In this document: one piece after another, positions 1 to 14,121 of the stretch
Numbering within the stretch: position 1 is the stretch's first letter
Layout of the letters: each line of letters opens with the position of its first letter
Program-made: the position numbers and the translations under genes
The notes under the pieces: generated by a model
Told to the model about the DNA's origin: nothing
Databases searched by the model: none
The model's input: only the letters and a program-made list of their open reading frames with translations
From: Drosophila persimilis
Lineage: Eukaryota; Arthropoda; Insecta; Diptera; Drosophilidae
Assembly: GCF_003286085.1 (NCBI RefSeq)
Contig: NW_020825343.1
Coordinates: 1,302,001 to 1,366,000, forward strand
DNA: 64,000 nt
Direction: 5' to 3'

Positions 1-2238
1 ATGAGCTTTTTCCAGAGATAGTGGCTTGTATCGCCTCTCAAATGCATTAGCCAATGGATCAGTGCTCACATCGCACTTTCTTTTAGAGTATCCATTTGTC
101 TCCACTCGTCAAAATCATTCATCATTTAGTTTCTTTTCATTTTCGCTAAATTATGTCGGCTGCGTTTGCCAGCACCAGCACCAGCACCGCCTCGGACTTC
201 CACATAGAACGGCGGGCACGGGCAGCGCAGCACACAGAAGAGGGAAATATGCGCCAGGACTTGTATAGTCATCTGTTGTTGTTATATTTTTAAGTTTTTA
301 TATAAATAAACCCACGCGAAACTACACAAGAAAAAAGAACAACAAAAACACGAAAAAAAGGCAACAGCTACAAGAACAATGCAGGCATTTTCCCTCAGAT
401 TCAGTTTTGACGGCACTGCATGGGAAAATTGTGCCAATGAAGAAGAGAATACATCTCGATGCTCTCGGGCTCGGGCGCGGTCTCGGTCCCACTCAGTCCC
501 TAGATGGTTGTGGCCCCAAAGTTGTCGCCCAAAAATGCAGCCAAAGCATTTACACATGATAGAAAATGTTGACGGCGCGGCGTCGTGTGGATTTCATTGA
601 ATCTATATAAAACAAAATGAAATTTGCTTCGCAAAAATATGTGCCCAGAGCAGGGGCAAGAGCAGAGCAGAGCAGTGCAGATCAGAGCAGAGCAGAGCAG
701 AGCTGAGGAACTGAACGGAACGGAACCCAGAGCGATGTCTGCATTTGGCCCATGGCAATTTCTCGCCTGTCTTCTGATATCGCTCGATCTTAACGTGGTA
801 TTAGCCACAAGATTAATGCCTGCTATTCTAATTAAGTGGGCCCCAATCGAGGACTGCAGTGCTGCTGCTGATGGGAGAGAGACGGCGAGGACCCATTCCG
901 ATTCTCGTTTGCAGTCGCTAGTCGCTGCCCATAAATGGGTAAACTTCTCACCAGTTAAGTTGCTCAAGTGCTTCGCAACTACGGAAAACTACGTGCTTTC
1001 CGCACGGATCAGGTACGGGAAACTTTCACGTATCATTGTCTGTACGCGCGTCGAGGAGTTGAAAGAGGTAAAAATTATGCTCGCCCTACTCTGCCCTGCC
1101 CTGCCCTGCCCTGCCCTGCCCTGTACACGCTATATGTCGGTAAGAACGAGTTGCAGTTGCCCCGGGGAGCGGGCAGTAGATAAATAAAGCGGGTCGCTCG
1201 AGCACTTCAAAGGAGAGCATCGTATCTGGCGCTACCTATTCTGAATCCTCCCTGGCGGACGGCAGACGGCTGAAGGCAGTAGCTGACCCCGTCTTCAATT
1301 TGGGATAGAAGTTAGGATGCAAGTGGGTAATGCCAGAAAAGAAGAAAAAAAAAGTTTGGCGCGTTGACAGGACGCTCCGCAGCTAGGGCTCCACCTCTAA
1401 CCTTTCAACGAGCGTAATGCAGCAGCAGAAACTTGAGGCAAAGAGCGAAAGCTGAGCTGCACCTGGGGGAAACGAGAAACGGGAAACGGGACACGGGACA
1501 CGGGAAACTTGCCCCAGTGCACATAAAAATTAAAATACCTGCCACGCGGTTGCATACCAAGTGGAGAGGAGGAGCTGCAGTTCACGTTTCTTTTGGCTAA
1601 TTTATGATTTGCCATACGAATACACGTATATTTGGATGGCTATGGCTCTACCACCAGTGATGCTTGCAGAAGATTGAAACTTTAAGCGGAATTCTTGGGT
1701 ACGACTACTTTTCGGTTTATTTTATTTTCATTTTCCTTTCCGTTCCCATTCCCATTCCCTCTCCTCCTCGAAGGAGGTGCCATCTAAGGTGCGGTGTGAA
1801 GGGCGGAGTACGGATGAACTTTCGCTGGGAAAACTTTCGGAGCCCAAGACAAGGGCTGACAGTTTTAACTACCCCCGGCACCAGCCCGCCCCACAGGGCA
1901 AGCCGGCCACATCCTTTACTTTATTAATTACACAAGTTGTCTGGGCAAATATTTTTCACTCAAATTAATTTCTCCCATGTGGCCACGACGGCAGCTGTCA
2001 TCAGGGAAAGCGGAAAGCGGAAAACGGGGACATGTCTCAACTCCGTGAACACCCGCACAAGCACCCGCACCCGCACCCGCACCTGCAACTGCAACTGCAA
2101 CACCAAGGCGCCGTCAAGTAATTACCCTTCACTCAAAATGCACTCCCGAAATCATGAGGATTCGTACGTAACATTCTTCTTTTGAACACGAATCCGAGCA
2201 CTTAAAACTATATACAATTTAGATTAGATTGGTGAGTC
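1..2238. other. Non-genic stretch downstream of P5CS
   Basis: I see no exon, RNA gene or mobile element here. The open frames are short, and the longest (624-1187, plus strand) runs through CAGAG-type and CCCTG-type simple repeats, has no recognisable domain and is not supported as a gene. The stretch lies 3' of P5CS, so its right end probably holds that gene's 3' untranslated region. Low-complexity tracts are common: CAGAG at about 655-705, GGGACAC/GGGAAAC at about 1475-1510, and CACCCG/CTGCAA at about 2055-2105. Confidence 0.5.
1091..1123. repeat. (CCCTG)n simple repeat
   Basis: About six tandem copies of the pentamer CCCTG, read directly. It lies in non-genic DNA. Confidence 0.85.
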
Positions 2239-5200
2239 CTAGTTGTCCAGGGGCATGCTCTCGTGCAGCCACGTGCGCTCGCCGCCCTCTGCAAAGTCCG
2301 CCGCTGCATGATCCTGGCCATTCAGTATCCACTTGGTGGTCAGCAGCCCCTCAACGCCCACGGGGCCGCGGGCATGGATGCGGGCCGTGGAGATGCCCAC
2401 CTCGGCGCCAAGGCCGAAGCGGAAGCCGTCCGCGAACCGGGAGCTGGCATTGTGGAACACACAGGCGCTGTCCACGCTTCCGAGGAATTGCTTGGCCGCG
2501 GCATCTACAGTGGAAAATGCAAATAGTAGAAATTGCAATAGAAATTGTGGAAATGTGTAGAAATGTGTAGAAATGTGGAAATTCAAACACGAGAGGGAAA
2601 GTGTTGAATAAAATTAATTTCCCAAATGATTTAAATTTGTTGTGGCAAGCAAAGCAAAAGCGAGGTATGGTGCATGGTGGGGGTGATGGGGATGGTGATG
2701 ATGTTGCATGGCGTGCATGCAAAAGTTCGCATGCAAAAGATTACGTAACTTGAATTAGGACTTGGGTTTGGGTTTCATTTGCAAGTGGTTGTTTTTTTGG
2801 CTAAGGGCTTGACTGACGAACTGCAAATGTAATTACAGAATTCGCTCTTGCTGAAGGGCCCCCCTCCCCTTCTCACCACGGAAACCCTCTACTCCTGCAG
2901 AAATTTTGATCAAAATGGGAACTTTCTTATTGTGAGGGTGGGATTCCCTCAGCTCCTAATTGAATTAAAGTTGAATATTGTACTCACACCTCATGCCATG
3001 TCCCATTGTGAATGGCTGGCCCATTGAATTACAGGCGACGGTTAGGGGCCACCTGCCTTGTCGCATATAAATCTCATATTTAAAGGTTCCCCTATTCAGC
3101 TTTCCCATTCTCCTCCAAAACCCACTCATCTGCAGCAATAACCATTATGGAAGCTCGATCCCCCAGCCGCCAACCAGCATTTGAAAATTCTCATTACCCC
3201 GAAACACAAATCAAATTGGAATAAAAATGGCAAAAAGGGAGCGGGGGACAAAACGATTTTTCTGCTTCGATTGCAAGCAATAGAAATTAATTTTCAATTT
3301 GTCGAGCGTTTCGTTACCGTTTTCCGTTACAATGACATCGGTGTGGCCGCTGCCGAATGTATGGATGTGATTAATGGCCTCCTCCAGGCTGGGCACAATC
3401 TCGATGCAGCACTCGAGGGCGCCGTACTCGTGCCGCAGGCTCTTGGCCGCGGGCGGGCCGAAGGTCAGCTGCTGGTTTAGACGGGGGCCGGCATTGATTT
3501 TGACACCCTCGCGCTTCAGCATGTTGCAGACATCACCGAAGATGTCGCCACTCATCAGATCCTCGTGTATGAGCAGGGTTTCCATTGCATTGCAGGCTGA
3601 TTGCAGATAAAATAGGTTAAAATGTGCACCAGTTGAACAGCTGGATGGGCTTACCGGCTGGATAGTCACACTTGGCGTCGCGGGCGATGTGCAGGGCCTT
3701 CTGCAGGTCCGCATCCCGGTCGATGTACACGTGGCAGACACCCTCCGCATGGCCCAGGACGGGGATGTGCACCGACTGCTGCTGGATGCTGCGCACTAGC
3801 TCAGAGGAGCCGCGTGGAATAATCAGATCAATGTGCTTCTCCATTGACAGCAGATCGCTAATCTCCTCGCGCGTGGAGACCAAGGAGACGGCATGCTCGG
3901 CTCCGACTGTGACCAGTGCCTCCGTGACCAGGTCCATGAGCGCCCTGTTGCTGTGGGCCGCCTCCTTGCCGCCCTTGAGCAGCAGCCCGTTGCCGGAGGC
4001 CATGGCCAGGGCGGCGACTTGGGGAAGCGAGTCAGGACGCGATTCGAAGATTACCAGGAGGACGCCAATGGGAACGGTGACCTGCTTCAGTTCCAGTCCT
4101 TCGGCCAGGCGGGTGCGGCGCAGGACGCGACCCACATTCTGGAATGACAGCGATACGGGATGAGAGAAAGGAAAGGGAAGTGAAAAGGCAAAGGCAGGGC
4201 CAATCGGCAATTCAGCATAAATCGCATAACGTATACGCCATGTGAGACCGCTGGTCATAAAATAACTCGATTCTTATGCGACACTCCCAGCGGTCCGGGT
4301 CCGAGTCTCCCATCCACCCCCCTAGATTCTGTGGATTCGCCGCATTTGGATTCCCCGGCGTCCATTTTGAGGCGTTACATAAATCAAGACGCTCATCGCG
4401 TCGTAATCTTTATTTATTTTTAATGGCCTGCTGTCCAACGCCCCCGCCCTCGGGAGGTCCTTTCACTCCAGGTCCCTTCTCCTGCCATGAGAAATCTCTA
4501 GAAAATTGGCTGCAGATAACATAAAGAGATTGCGGAATGGGCTGGTCTGGCCTGGCCTGGTCTGCTCTGGTCTGCTCTGGTATGGTCCGGTCCGGGTTTG
4601 GGTCCCTGTCCGAGTCCGTGTCTGGGTTCGGGTATGGGTTGCTCCCGACAGCAGTGGACTGGCATTGTTTGCATAGAATGGACCTCCGACCAAGACCTCC
4701 TTACAGACCTCCATCCTACCCTGCTATTGCTGCTCCGCTCACCGTGTTTAACCATTAAACTCAACTTGGGCGCTGAGTAAATTTGGTTATATGGTCATTA
4801 TTATTGACTTTGGCATTGTAGGACGCAAAACTTTAAATTATATTTGCAAAGGACAATTGGATAAGTCATGGCTGGGCTGGGCTGGGCTGGGCTGGACTGG
4901 ACAGGACAGGCTGTAGTGGAGTTGAGTGTTCTTACTTCTTGGGGAAGTAGAGGTTTGGACAAGTTTATTATAGCCCAAGAAATGTGTAAGAAACAGAGAA
5001 CTTTATGATGGGCAAAAGGAGGAAATTGAAGAATTTTTCGTTGTGTTATTAGAAGTTGTTTGATGATTTCGAAAAGCGTTCAGACCCTTGGGACAGGGGG
5101 AATCCCGATGGTAGGCCGAATTCCGTACCAATACTGTCAGCACCGCCCGCACCATTCTGCCCTACATTTATGTTGGACCTTTTTTCGTTCAGTACTTATT

Positions 5201-8200
5201 TTGCAATAAAACTTTTTATACGAACTGTAAGTAGTCTGGGTAATTGAAATCTGAAGCAGTGTCGGCCTTGCCTACCCTTGACCCTGCCCTGCCCTGCCTG
5301 ATTCCGTCATACACTCAAATTTCGAACGAGGTTCAGGGGCTCGGCTCGGCCCAGAGGCCAAACAATGTCCGCCGCATTTCGGTCAATGTGGGGGGAACGG
5401 GCGGGCGGACAGAAACACTTTCCGCGGCATCCGAGCGACATTTATTGAGTGCGTTATGGATTTTCTGTATGCCCAGCCAGCAGGCTCCTCATGCGGGCAT
5501 GCGACTACGAGTACGAGTGTGTTTGGGGCGGGTTCACTTTTTTATGATTTTTCACGCTGCCGCCATTTTGTGTCATAATTTCGCCTGCTATTTTTACAAT
5601 AAACTCATGTCCTGCCCCATCCTGCCATTCTGCCCTCCCGCCACCCCGCCCCGTTACCATTCTCAATGGAAAAAGTTTTGCTGGAGCAAAAAAAAAGACA
5701 GAGGAAAACTTTTTGCGTTTCCGCACAATCACATCCAATAAAACGGTTGGCTGAGAGGGCGGTGGCTCAGCCCAAGCCCTGGCCCGGGTCGAACGCCCCC
5801 CGCCCCCCATTCATCCTTTCCCCAGCGATATTCGATCAACTCTGTCTGGGAATGGCATCGGGCTAATGTCACTGGCAAGCCACCCAACGGTGGGGGGGGC
5901 ATACAAGGAAACTGTCTTTTATCTTTCACTTGCTTAGCTTCCAGGGCCCTGCACACTCCCAGGGCACGGCCAAGGGTGTATCCGGCTCCAGAGCATGCAG
6001 CTCGTCCCCCGTCGAACCTCCTTTAGCTTCCTTCAGTCGTCTCGTCCGGGGTGTCAATTTTTGTTGAAGTGTAAAATTGCTTAGAGATTTCATAATGTTG
6101 CTAAAGCGCTGCAAAACTGCTCCAACTACACCAACTGCACAAACTGAAAACTGCATATGGCTCTGGGAGCACTCCCTGGCGGAGTGCTCGTGCTCGGGCT
6201 CCGGCTCGGGCTCTCGCCCTTTGTTGCAGTCCATGAAATGGCCATTTTGCCAGGGGAGACAAATCCAGTTCGCAGGAGCTGCTAACTCAATTTCTGGCTG
6301 ATTTTTCGACATCGCAACAAATGCAATTTGCTCGAACTTTTCGAGGGGTCAGCAGAGCTCTGTGCGCCTTTGCTCTATGCTCTATGCTCCCAGCTCTCGC
6401 TCTTTGCTCTTTGACCTGTCCCTGCCCCACAAAGTGGGTGCAAGGACGGGCAGTAATTAAGTTCGGCTTACCTTGTGGCTGTCCTCGGCGATTTGCTTGA
6501 GGCCAATGGCCAGGTTCTTCAGCTTGGCCGAGTTGAGGGAGAGTCGCGAGAGCAGCGGCTTGGCCAGGCCGTTCTTCTGGGCCTCGGCCAGATCCTTGGC
6601 ATTGGCCTCCAGGATGAACTTCTCCCGGCTCACCAGCAGATCGGCCAGCGTGTTGACGGCGCTGGCTCTCTGGGCGGGCGTCAGGGCCTGCATCTGACGG
6701 CTTCCGGTGCGAGCTGTGGCAGAAGGGATTAGAGGCGAAATTAGCAACAGCCGTAACAAGTTGCAGCTGTCTAATTAACAGCCACTTTTGGCCAACTGCG
6801 GCAGCTAGCCCTAATAACAATTAAATTACATTTTACCCAACTAAAAATAGCAGCAACATCCCCCCCCCTCCGTGGTTAAGCCAGGCACCTTCCTGACCCA
6901 CTTTTCTCGCACCCGCTCTCTCCTCTGACTGTCTCGGCTTGTTTGGCCGTCTGAGGGTGTAAGCCCTAATGGCCATTAGCCCGGGCCCCAGCCACTTCTC
7001 ATTCGCTGTTAAAGCGATGCTTGAAAGTTTCCAGCCAACCGATGGACTTAACTGGAACCCGCTTAAAGCCTTACTCTAGTTGATTGGCAATCAATGTGGT
7101 CGGATGGGTGGACGGGCAAAACCGCTAATTACAGCCGGAGATTCCGTCTTTTGCTAGTACTCGTACTCTTCTCCTCGTAAAGCCCTTGTCCTTGTCCTTA
7201 TCCATTGTCTAGCCACATCATTGTTCAACCCCCGTTGTCATGGCCATAAGCCGGATTGAGTCGAGGACTCACTTACCGTTCTCGGCCATCACCTCAACGG
7301 ACACAGTATTGGTGTTCTCGGTGGCCTCCGTGAAGAAGGTGCCCACCTTCCTGCCGCCAATGATGGTCTTGATTGCCTTCTCCTGCATGCCGTTGCAGAT
7401 GACCACGCTGACGCCACGATCCAGTGCCCAAGTGGCTGCCTTCACCTTCGAGTCCATGCCGCCAGTTCCCACCTGACGCAAAGAGAGAGAGAGAGAGAGT
7501 TGCGGGCGGATTTCGAGACCAGATAATTTAGTTAGGACGGATCTGGACTCACCTTCGACTTCTTGCCGAACTCGATGCTGCTGCTGTCGTTGCTGTTGTA
7601 GGTGTGCATCAGCTTGGCGCCATCCTCCCAGGGGGGCTTGTTGTAAATGCCATCAACGTCCGACATGAGGATTAGCAGATCCGCCTGCACCTCGGCGGCC
7701 AGCATGGCCGACAAGCTATCGTTGTCCTTAATGGGAATTCCCTACGATACACATGGACTTTGTCACGTGTCTGGTGGCAGATAGAGGACATCCCATCCCA
7801 TCCCACCCCACTCACCCGCCTCGCTCCTCCCGCAGGCTCATCGTCACGTATGAACATCGGCGGCGACACGGCGTCGTTCGTATTTATGATGGGCACAATA
7901 TTCAGGCTAATTAATTCGGAGAGTGTGCAGAACAGATTGTTGCGCGTCTCCTCGTTGTAGAAGTCCGGCTTGGTCACCAGCACCTGCAACCAGAAACAAC
8001 CAGAAACAACAGCTCGCGGTAATCCCAGTACCCTAATCACGGGGATCGGATCTGTGGCCACGTACCTGTGCAATCTTGACGCCGTACTGGGCAAACATTG
8101 CATCGTAGAGGGACATCAAGCCCGATTGACCCACCGCAGCCGCTGCACGCGGTTCCAGGGTGGCGCCATCGAACTATTTTTGTGGTAGGGATGGGCGAAG

Positions 8201-11200
8201 ACTGAGTGGATTAGTGTCTCCGCGGCTGATTAGTGTGCTCACCTCCTTGCTGTCCTTCGGGTTGAGAGTCTCGCGCATTGACAGCGACATGAGCAGCTCC
8301 TGGGCGAGCTTCTGCTTGCCAAAGGCCACCGCTCCACTCGTGACCATCATCACCTCGCGGCCCTCCAAATGGCACTCGGCCACCTGCAAGGGGGAACATA
8401 GACGGTGCAGGTAATACGGGGATCAGAAGTCTCCGCTCCACACTCACCTGCTCTACAATGGAGGCCAGTCGGCCCAGGGCCAGGCCGTGGTTATCCTCCC
8501 GAGTGATGACCGCGCTGCCCAGCTTGACCACCAGGCGGCGGGCGTACTTCAGCTGGCTGCGCTCCGTGAACGTGGGATGGGCCATCTCCAGGCGTCTGTC
8601 GGGGGACACCAGCTGCAAAGATCGTGAATTATTAGCACCTTTTTCTGGGACTCTGAGACTCTGCGACTCTGGGTCTCTGCGACTCTGGGTTCCAGGCCAA
8701 GAGCGCAACGCTCTGTCCTCTGTCCTATCGCTGACAATCAGCGACAAATACACGAGTAAGGTCGTAAATTACGACAGCACCGGCGCTGGCCATAAAAACA
8801 ATAAGTCGAAATAAATGGCAATCCAATTAATGGGAACAGCACCCCCGCGCCCCCTCGAACGTGTTCAATCAGTTTATAATCAGCAAAACTACGACTGTAA
8901 AACGGGAGAGACCCCTATAAAACGAGTGCTCGTAGGGGAAGTGCAGGGTCCCCTCTCTACCTATTCGAATTTCTAATTATTATGTGTGTTAATTGCTTTT
9001 TTAGCCAGCGGCGCGTGGTCAAAAAGTCAGTTTGCTGCTGCGCTTCCCCGAATGGATAATCAAATGGAAATTATGCATAATTGAATTGCATAACTCCACC
9101 AGAGCTCTAATTATAGCGATTATCTGGCCGGACTTTAAGGACACATAAATTCAAGTGTTTACCACTGGCATTTGATGGGCATTTGCACTTCCGGGAATCG
9201 GAACCTCGGAACCTGCCTCGCCGCAAAGGCTTCCGGGAAGCGCATCCAATCAAAATCTTTGGAACTATGCCACCAAAGGCGGAGGTCAAGGATTGTGTTT
9301 TCCTTACTGAACAGCCATTTGGAGGGTAATCGGATTAAATTACCCATAAAAATAATTGCCAGAAACAGCATTCGTCGGTCTGAGATAAACAGAGTGAAGT
9401 GATAAGATTACGTAGGCGGAAGAAAATGGTAAGTGTGCACAAATTTGTGTCTCTCTCTGTCCGAACATCAGGCCATCATTACCTATCATCTTTCAGCTGA
9501 CTCGTCCATCAGTCAGTCAATCAATCAATCAAACCGCTTTTTCAGGTCCCGTTTTTTCAGTGTGGTCTGTTCCATTCTGATTGCCCTTCAGACGCAATAA
9601 CATCAAATCAGCTTTGACTATTCACATAACTCGTCGTCGTCGTCGCTTTCGTGTCAATTATGTCGGAAAAATCAGCTCAAAATCGAAGCGTAAATACTGC
9701 GATTTTGTTACATCCCGCCCCCCCTCTGACTCTGATTCTGAATGACTGACTGACAATCGCGATGAAATTGCTGCGATGAGTGGTGACAGGTGCAGGACCG
9801 TAAAGCTGCTCTGTTCTATTATGTTCTGTTCTGTTTTGTTTGTTTGCTCTAGTCAATTGTTTGGCCATTTACAGCCTGTTATCGCGAAGGCACGCTTTAC
9901 CTTTTTTTTTTATCAGTATGAGTATGAGTGCGAGTGCGAGTCCGAGTATCGCAAAGCAAAGACCTCCTCCGCAGCAAGAAAAAAAACAAAACGAATCAGA
10001 AACAGAAACAGAATCAGAATCAGCCAAATGTTTTACGAGCATGGGCCCTGTCTGACACACACCAAACACAATAATATTGTGTCTGGCCGGCGGCGGCGGC
10101 GGCACGGCACTCATGGCATATGCGTGATACCAAATGCAATTAGTCGAAGGTCAAGTTTTACCCCGGAGTAATACATACGAGTATGTAGGTATATGGGGCT
10201 CTTATCGAGTGTCTGCTGCCTGTCAAATGGGATGGATGATGGAATTCGAATTCGAATTCTAATTATCGAGCAATTAATGCGAGCATTCTGGAACATAGTC
10301 CCCACATCTTGTTAGCTTCAACTTCCACTTCCACTCGGACTCAACCGAATCCAAATCTACCCCTTCCCTGGACACTTTGTCGCCTGTCGCTGGCTGCCTC
10401 TTGTGCTGTGTTTTTCGGGTTTTTCTTCCCTCTGTGCCATGTTCCTCTGGTCCGCTGCTGTTGCTCTTTTTTATGATGTGCCCAGTACACGCACAGGGAG
10501 TCGGGACCGAAGGCGCCATAACTGCCAACACGTGTCAAAATGAAGCGACTCAATGGTGGGGCAGGCTGGCAGCCGGGCAGTGTGGCACTGTGGAAGTGTG
10601 GCAGTGTGGTGAAGGGTATACGAACGACCCTGACCTAGGCAAATCGTTTCGAGTGTCAAAGGCTGGGCCTGATGTCGGACATATGCAAATGTGTGGCAGG
10701 CAGAGAGGAAACCACCGAGTAGAGTAGAGTCGAGTCGAGTCCTTGCCTGGGGGCAAGAGCAGCACAAATGTTGCTGCATATTTGAAAGGGGTTTTGAGTT
10801 TATTGTAAAGTTATCCCCTGCCACTGCCACTGCCACTGCCATAGCCACAGCCCCTCTCCCTGCCCCGCTCATTCTGTGGAAATACAATATTTACACTTTT
10901 AGAATTTATTTGAACACGTTCTTCCATTTGCCTGACCCCTGAACCCATCCGAATCCAAGTCCGAATCTGGTCAGGCAGCTGTCATGCTGTGACAACATTT
11001 TATCAGCTTGTCGGGACAATCTTTACCCCCTTCTTGCGTCTCCTCTCCTCTGCTCTTCGCTGCTCTCCTTTCCTGTGGCGACGATGCCTGTTTTGCATGT
11101 TTTGGAAAATCAAACCGAAACTGTAAATGATTTACAGCCCATAGCTCAGAACCCGACCCCGATACCGACCCCCACACCGACACCGACCCCGTCCCCGATC

Positions 11201-12225
11201 GATGGCCATTCAATTAGCTCCGGCTCCGATTTTTGATGGCCCATTTTGGCCCAGTTTATGGCTTGGGTTAGCCCCGACAACGAGAGAACCCTTTCAAGCT
11301 GTTGTTGGTCGGTCGTAAAGACCATAAAGAGAACTCTTTATATGTACCAATGGGCTGGGGGTTTGTTGTTTTGATTCGCCTCTGATTAGATTTAAGTGCG
11401 AGGGCAAAATTTTCCAATGGAACTAACGAAAGCGGCACGAGTACTCCCCCCTTAGCAGCAGCTGCTAATAAGTAGCTTACGTAATCAAAACAAAGCACTA
11501 GACAGGAAAGGGGCCCCACTCCGACTGGGACTCTCCTTGGGGGTAAAGGCATAGGAGACCGAGACCCCGGACCGGACCCAAACAAGAGGTTCACGCCCAG
11601 ACTTCATGCCTCGGGACTGCCGCTGTAATTTTCCCCCCCATTGGAATCAACTTTAATCACTGCTTATCGGTCAACAAGCTGGCGATTTCTTAATACTCGT
11701 AAAAAAAAACGTGTATATGTGCGAGTAAAATTGAATACATTCATATTCATATACACTCGTACTCGCAGATACTGCACAGGTTCGTGCCCCGCCCTGGCGA
11801 TGTTCTTTGTCGCTGGCAAAGTCCAAGAGACTTAGAGCCGAAGTCTGCCGGCTATGTGCACTACGGGTGTGGTAATCTCTATAAGCAGATCACCCAGACA
11901 AGGGTACATATATCACTGGGTTCCCACAGGTTTGAACCGCTTCATCCGAACACAAAGCACTGATAAAGCCGCGAGTGTGGATCAGCAGTCAAAGGTTCAT
12001 TTGCACTCATAAATAAATTTAAAAAAAATATAGAAAATATAATAAGTTCTAAGACGGACTTTGCATTATCGGTAACTTTTAAACTCGGTTTCAGTCGTAG
12101 ATCTTTTCGGTTATATAAATCAGACTCACTGGCTGCCGGGGTCCATGGGAGCTGGCGGCACGCCAGACATTGCTGGAGAAGCTGTTGCGCAGGGCATGTG
12201 CCACACTGAAGCTGTTGCGCAGCAT
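2239..12225 (-). CDS. P5CS: Delta-1-pyrroline-5-carboxylate synthase (P5CS, CG7470-like)
   Basis: Bifunctional mitochondrial enzyme: an N-terminal glutamate 5-kinase phosphorylates glutamate and a C-terminal gamma-glutamyl phosphate reductase makes the semialdehyde for proline and ornithine synthesis. Exons, minus strand, joined in frame at GT..AG sites: 12225-12130, 8612-8448, 8383-8243, 8173-8066, 7983-7816, 7741-7553, 7472-7277, 6713-6472, 4138-3655, 3596-3318, 2504-2239; about 777 residues. Exon 1 begins MLRNSF after CAAA and encodes 32 residues rich in Arg and Ser with no acidic residue, as expected of a targeting peptide. Kinase landmarks are [18 protein letters not shown] and INTNDAVSP (about residues 50-330). 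Reductase landmarks are [29 protein letters not shown] and the segment around [11 protein letters not shown], where the family's catalytic Cys lies. The end, [20 protein letters not shown], is nearly invariant in the family. Length and order match animal P5CS. I would be surprised by any other identity; exon 1 is the least certain part. Confidence 0.96.
2522..2584. repeat. AAATGTGTAG-type minisatellite in a P5CS intron
   Basis: Several imperfect direct copies of a 10-11 base unit related to AAATGTGTAG, immediately upstream of the last P5CS exon (intron side of the acceptor at 2505-2506). It leaves only a short normal stretch before the acceptor, so variation in copy number could affect that acceptor; this is inference. 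Confidence 0.6.
8613..12129 (-). other. First intron of P5CS (3.5 kb)
   Basis: The long intron separates the targeting-peptide exon from the kinase exons. The donor after 12130 reads GTGAGT and the acceptor before 8612 reads TTTGCAG. I see no nested gene; open frames here are short and carry no domain. It includes CT/GACTCT simple repeats near 8645-8700 and a run of three EcoRI-type GAATTC words at about 10242-10260. Confidence 0.75.
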
Positions 12226-13110
12226 TTTTGGCAGTGAAGTGAGACCTCTGGGATGGGATTCTGCAGGATATAGTCAGTGGGGACTATGTTGGGTATATCA
12301 CAGATTGAAACAAGACGAAACGCGCTCGAACGGAACCGCACCGCAAAGCCGGACAAGTTCTACTGAATGGAGGCTAGTCGAAATTGTACTGCCGGACTGC
12401 TGCTGGCGTTGCTACTGGCTTGTCGCTTGTGGCCTGTCGCCCGCTCCTGATAGTAGGCCGCAAACATGTGTAATTGTAAGTGTTCATTGCGATTGCGATT
12501 ATACAACAGCTCGCCCTCACTTCCACTCCCACTCCGGCTCTCCTACCCTCGTATCTCCTATGGATTCCCGCTCTCCGCATCTCGCTCTCTCTTTCTCTCT
12601 CTCTTAAAGTGTTATCAATCAGAGAAGCTCACTCCCTCTCTCTCTCTCTTTCTCTGTCTCCTTGTCTCTCCGTCGGTATTCCACAAAGATAATGTGAATC
12701 GTTTGACCATGCCAAAATCGGAGGGGGGAGAGAACTGGGGCCTTATCAAGTGGGGCAGTGGCGCGAAGAAGCTCATATCTGAATGTTCAGTGTTTGCATC
12801 GCTGGATGGCAGCGAAAATCAATTTTTAATTGGAAGTAGGACGATTTTTTGTATCAGCGCTCCCAGGGCTCTCCTCAACTAGATAATCACTTGACGCTTC
12901 ATTTGGCATTGTTGAACACTGAATTGCACATCAAACATTGTCATGGAAATCACCTGCCACTCAACTATAATTGCAGCAGCTGACGAAAAATCATTATAAA
13001 TACCAGACAGCATGGGAAATATTAATTAACTGCTGAAACACGAACTTGTTTATTTGAATGAGCAGTTCCCGGGAAGGGGAACTACGAGGCTAGTGACAGG
13101 CGGTGGATGC

Positions 13111-13150
13111 GGGACAGCGACGGGGACAGGGACTGGGACAGGGACAGGGC
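13111..13150. repeat. (GGGACA)n simple repeat
   Basis: Imperfect tandem copies of GGGACA/GGGACT read directly; intergenic. Confidence 0.75.
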
Positions 13151-14095
13151 GCATAATCAGTGCATATTGTGCTCAAATGTCCTGCAGCCTTTCATTTAAT
13201 TATTTTCACAAAGCAACCAGCAGCTCCTCCAACTGAGTCAGAGCATCGACTAACAGATGCCCTGCCCTGCCCTGCAAAGAGTAAGCTTTACAGCACGGAA
13301 ATGTTTCTACCCTAATGACATAATTTCTGGCCGTGACAAAAAACTGCTGCTGGCAGGCCAGACCAGGACGCAACTGACACCCGGACACGGAACTATTTTC
13401 ATAATTAAATGACATTAAAAACTTTTGTTGCCGCTTTGTTGCAGCTCAGTGGTGGCCCGATCATAGTTGCACCCATCCCTTCCCCTCTCTTCCCTTCTCT
13501 TCTCCACTCTTCTCCTTTTTACTGTGCTCATCCTGTCCTGTCCTGTTCTGTCCTGTCGTGTCGTGTGTATTGTCCTCGATTGCAATTGCAATGCATAGAA
13601 AAGCCATAAAATACAAAAGCAAATGGCAAAAGGCCCCCGGGAAGGTGGTGCTGGGCCGGGACTTCCACTGCAGCTGGGTGGTCTGCCCGGGGTCAGATAA
13701 GTGCAAAATTATGTTCCCAGGCATTGGCTCCGGCTCCGGCTCCGGCTATGCCCTCTCAGCCTCTCTCCCCGTCTCTCCGTCGCCCCCTTTGAAAGCTGCA
13801 ACTGAAACTGGCACAAGTTTTTCAATCGAATTTTGCTGTTGTTTATGGGTCGGGCTTTCCAGTTTCCGTGGCGCTTTGTTTCGCTTTACGGCCAGGTCGG
13901 CCCGAGCAGTGGCACTCTATGAATGCGAAATTTATATGCCTCGTGGCCACAACTTGTGCAGCAGCAGAGCAGCGAACGAACAAGCAGAAGAAGCTACATT
14001 ACGCATACGCCAAGTAGGCCAGCGGCAAAAATAGTTGTCAAAGTTTTCGGTTTCTTCAGAGCTTCTTCCCTTCGGCTAAGGCTGGTTGCCCGCTA

Positions 14096-14121
14096 GCTGG
14101 CTGGCTGGCTGGCTGGCTGGC
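14096..14121. repeat. (TGGC)n microsatellite
   Basis: Six uninterrupted copies of the tetramer, read directly; intergenic. Confidence 0.85.

Noticed and set aside
624-1187. 187-codon plus-strand open frame
   Set aside because: Mostly translated simple repeats, no domain, unlikely start context.
9426-9433. Plus-strand ATG directly followed by GTAAGTG, like the first exon of ribosomal-protein genes
   Set aside because: No plus-strand coding exon with recognisable similarity follows within several kilobases; it lies in P5CS intron 1 and is probably chance.
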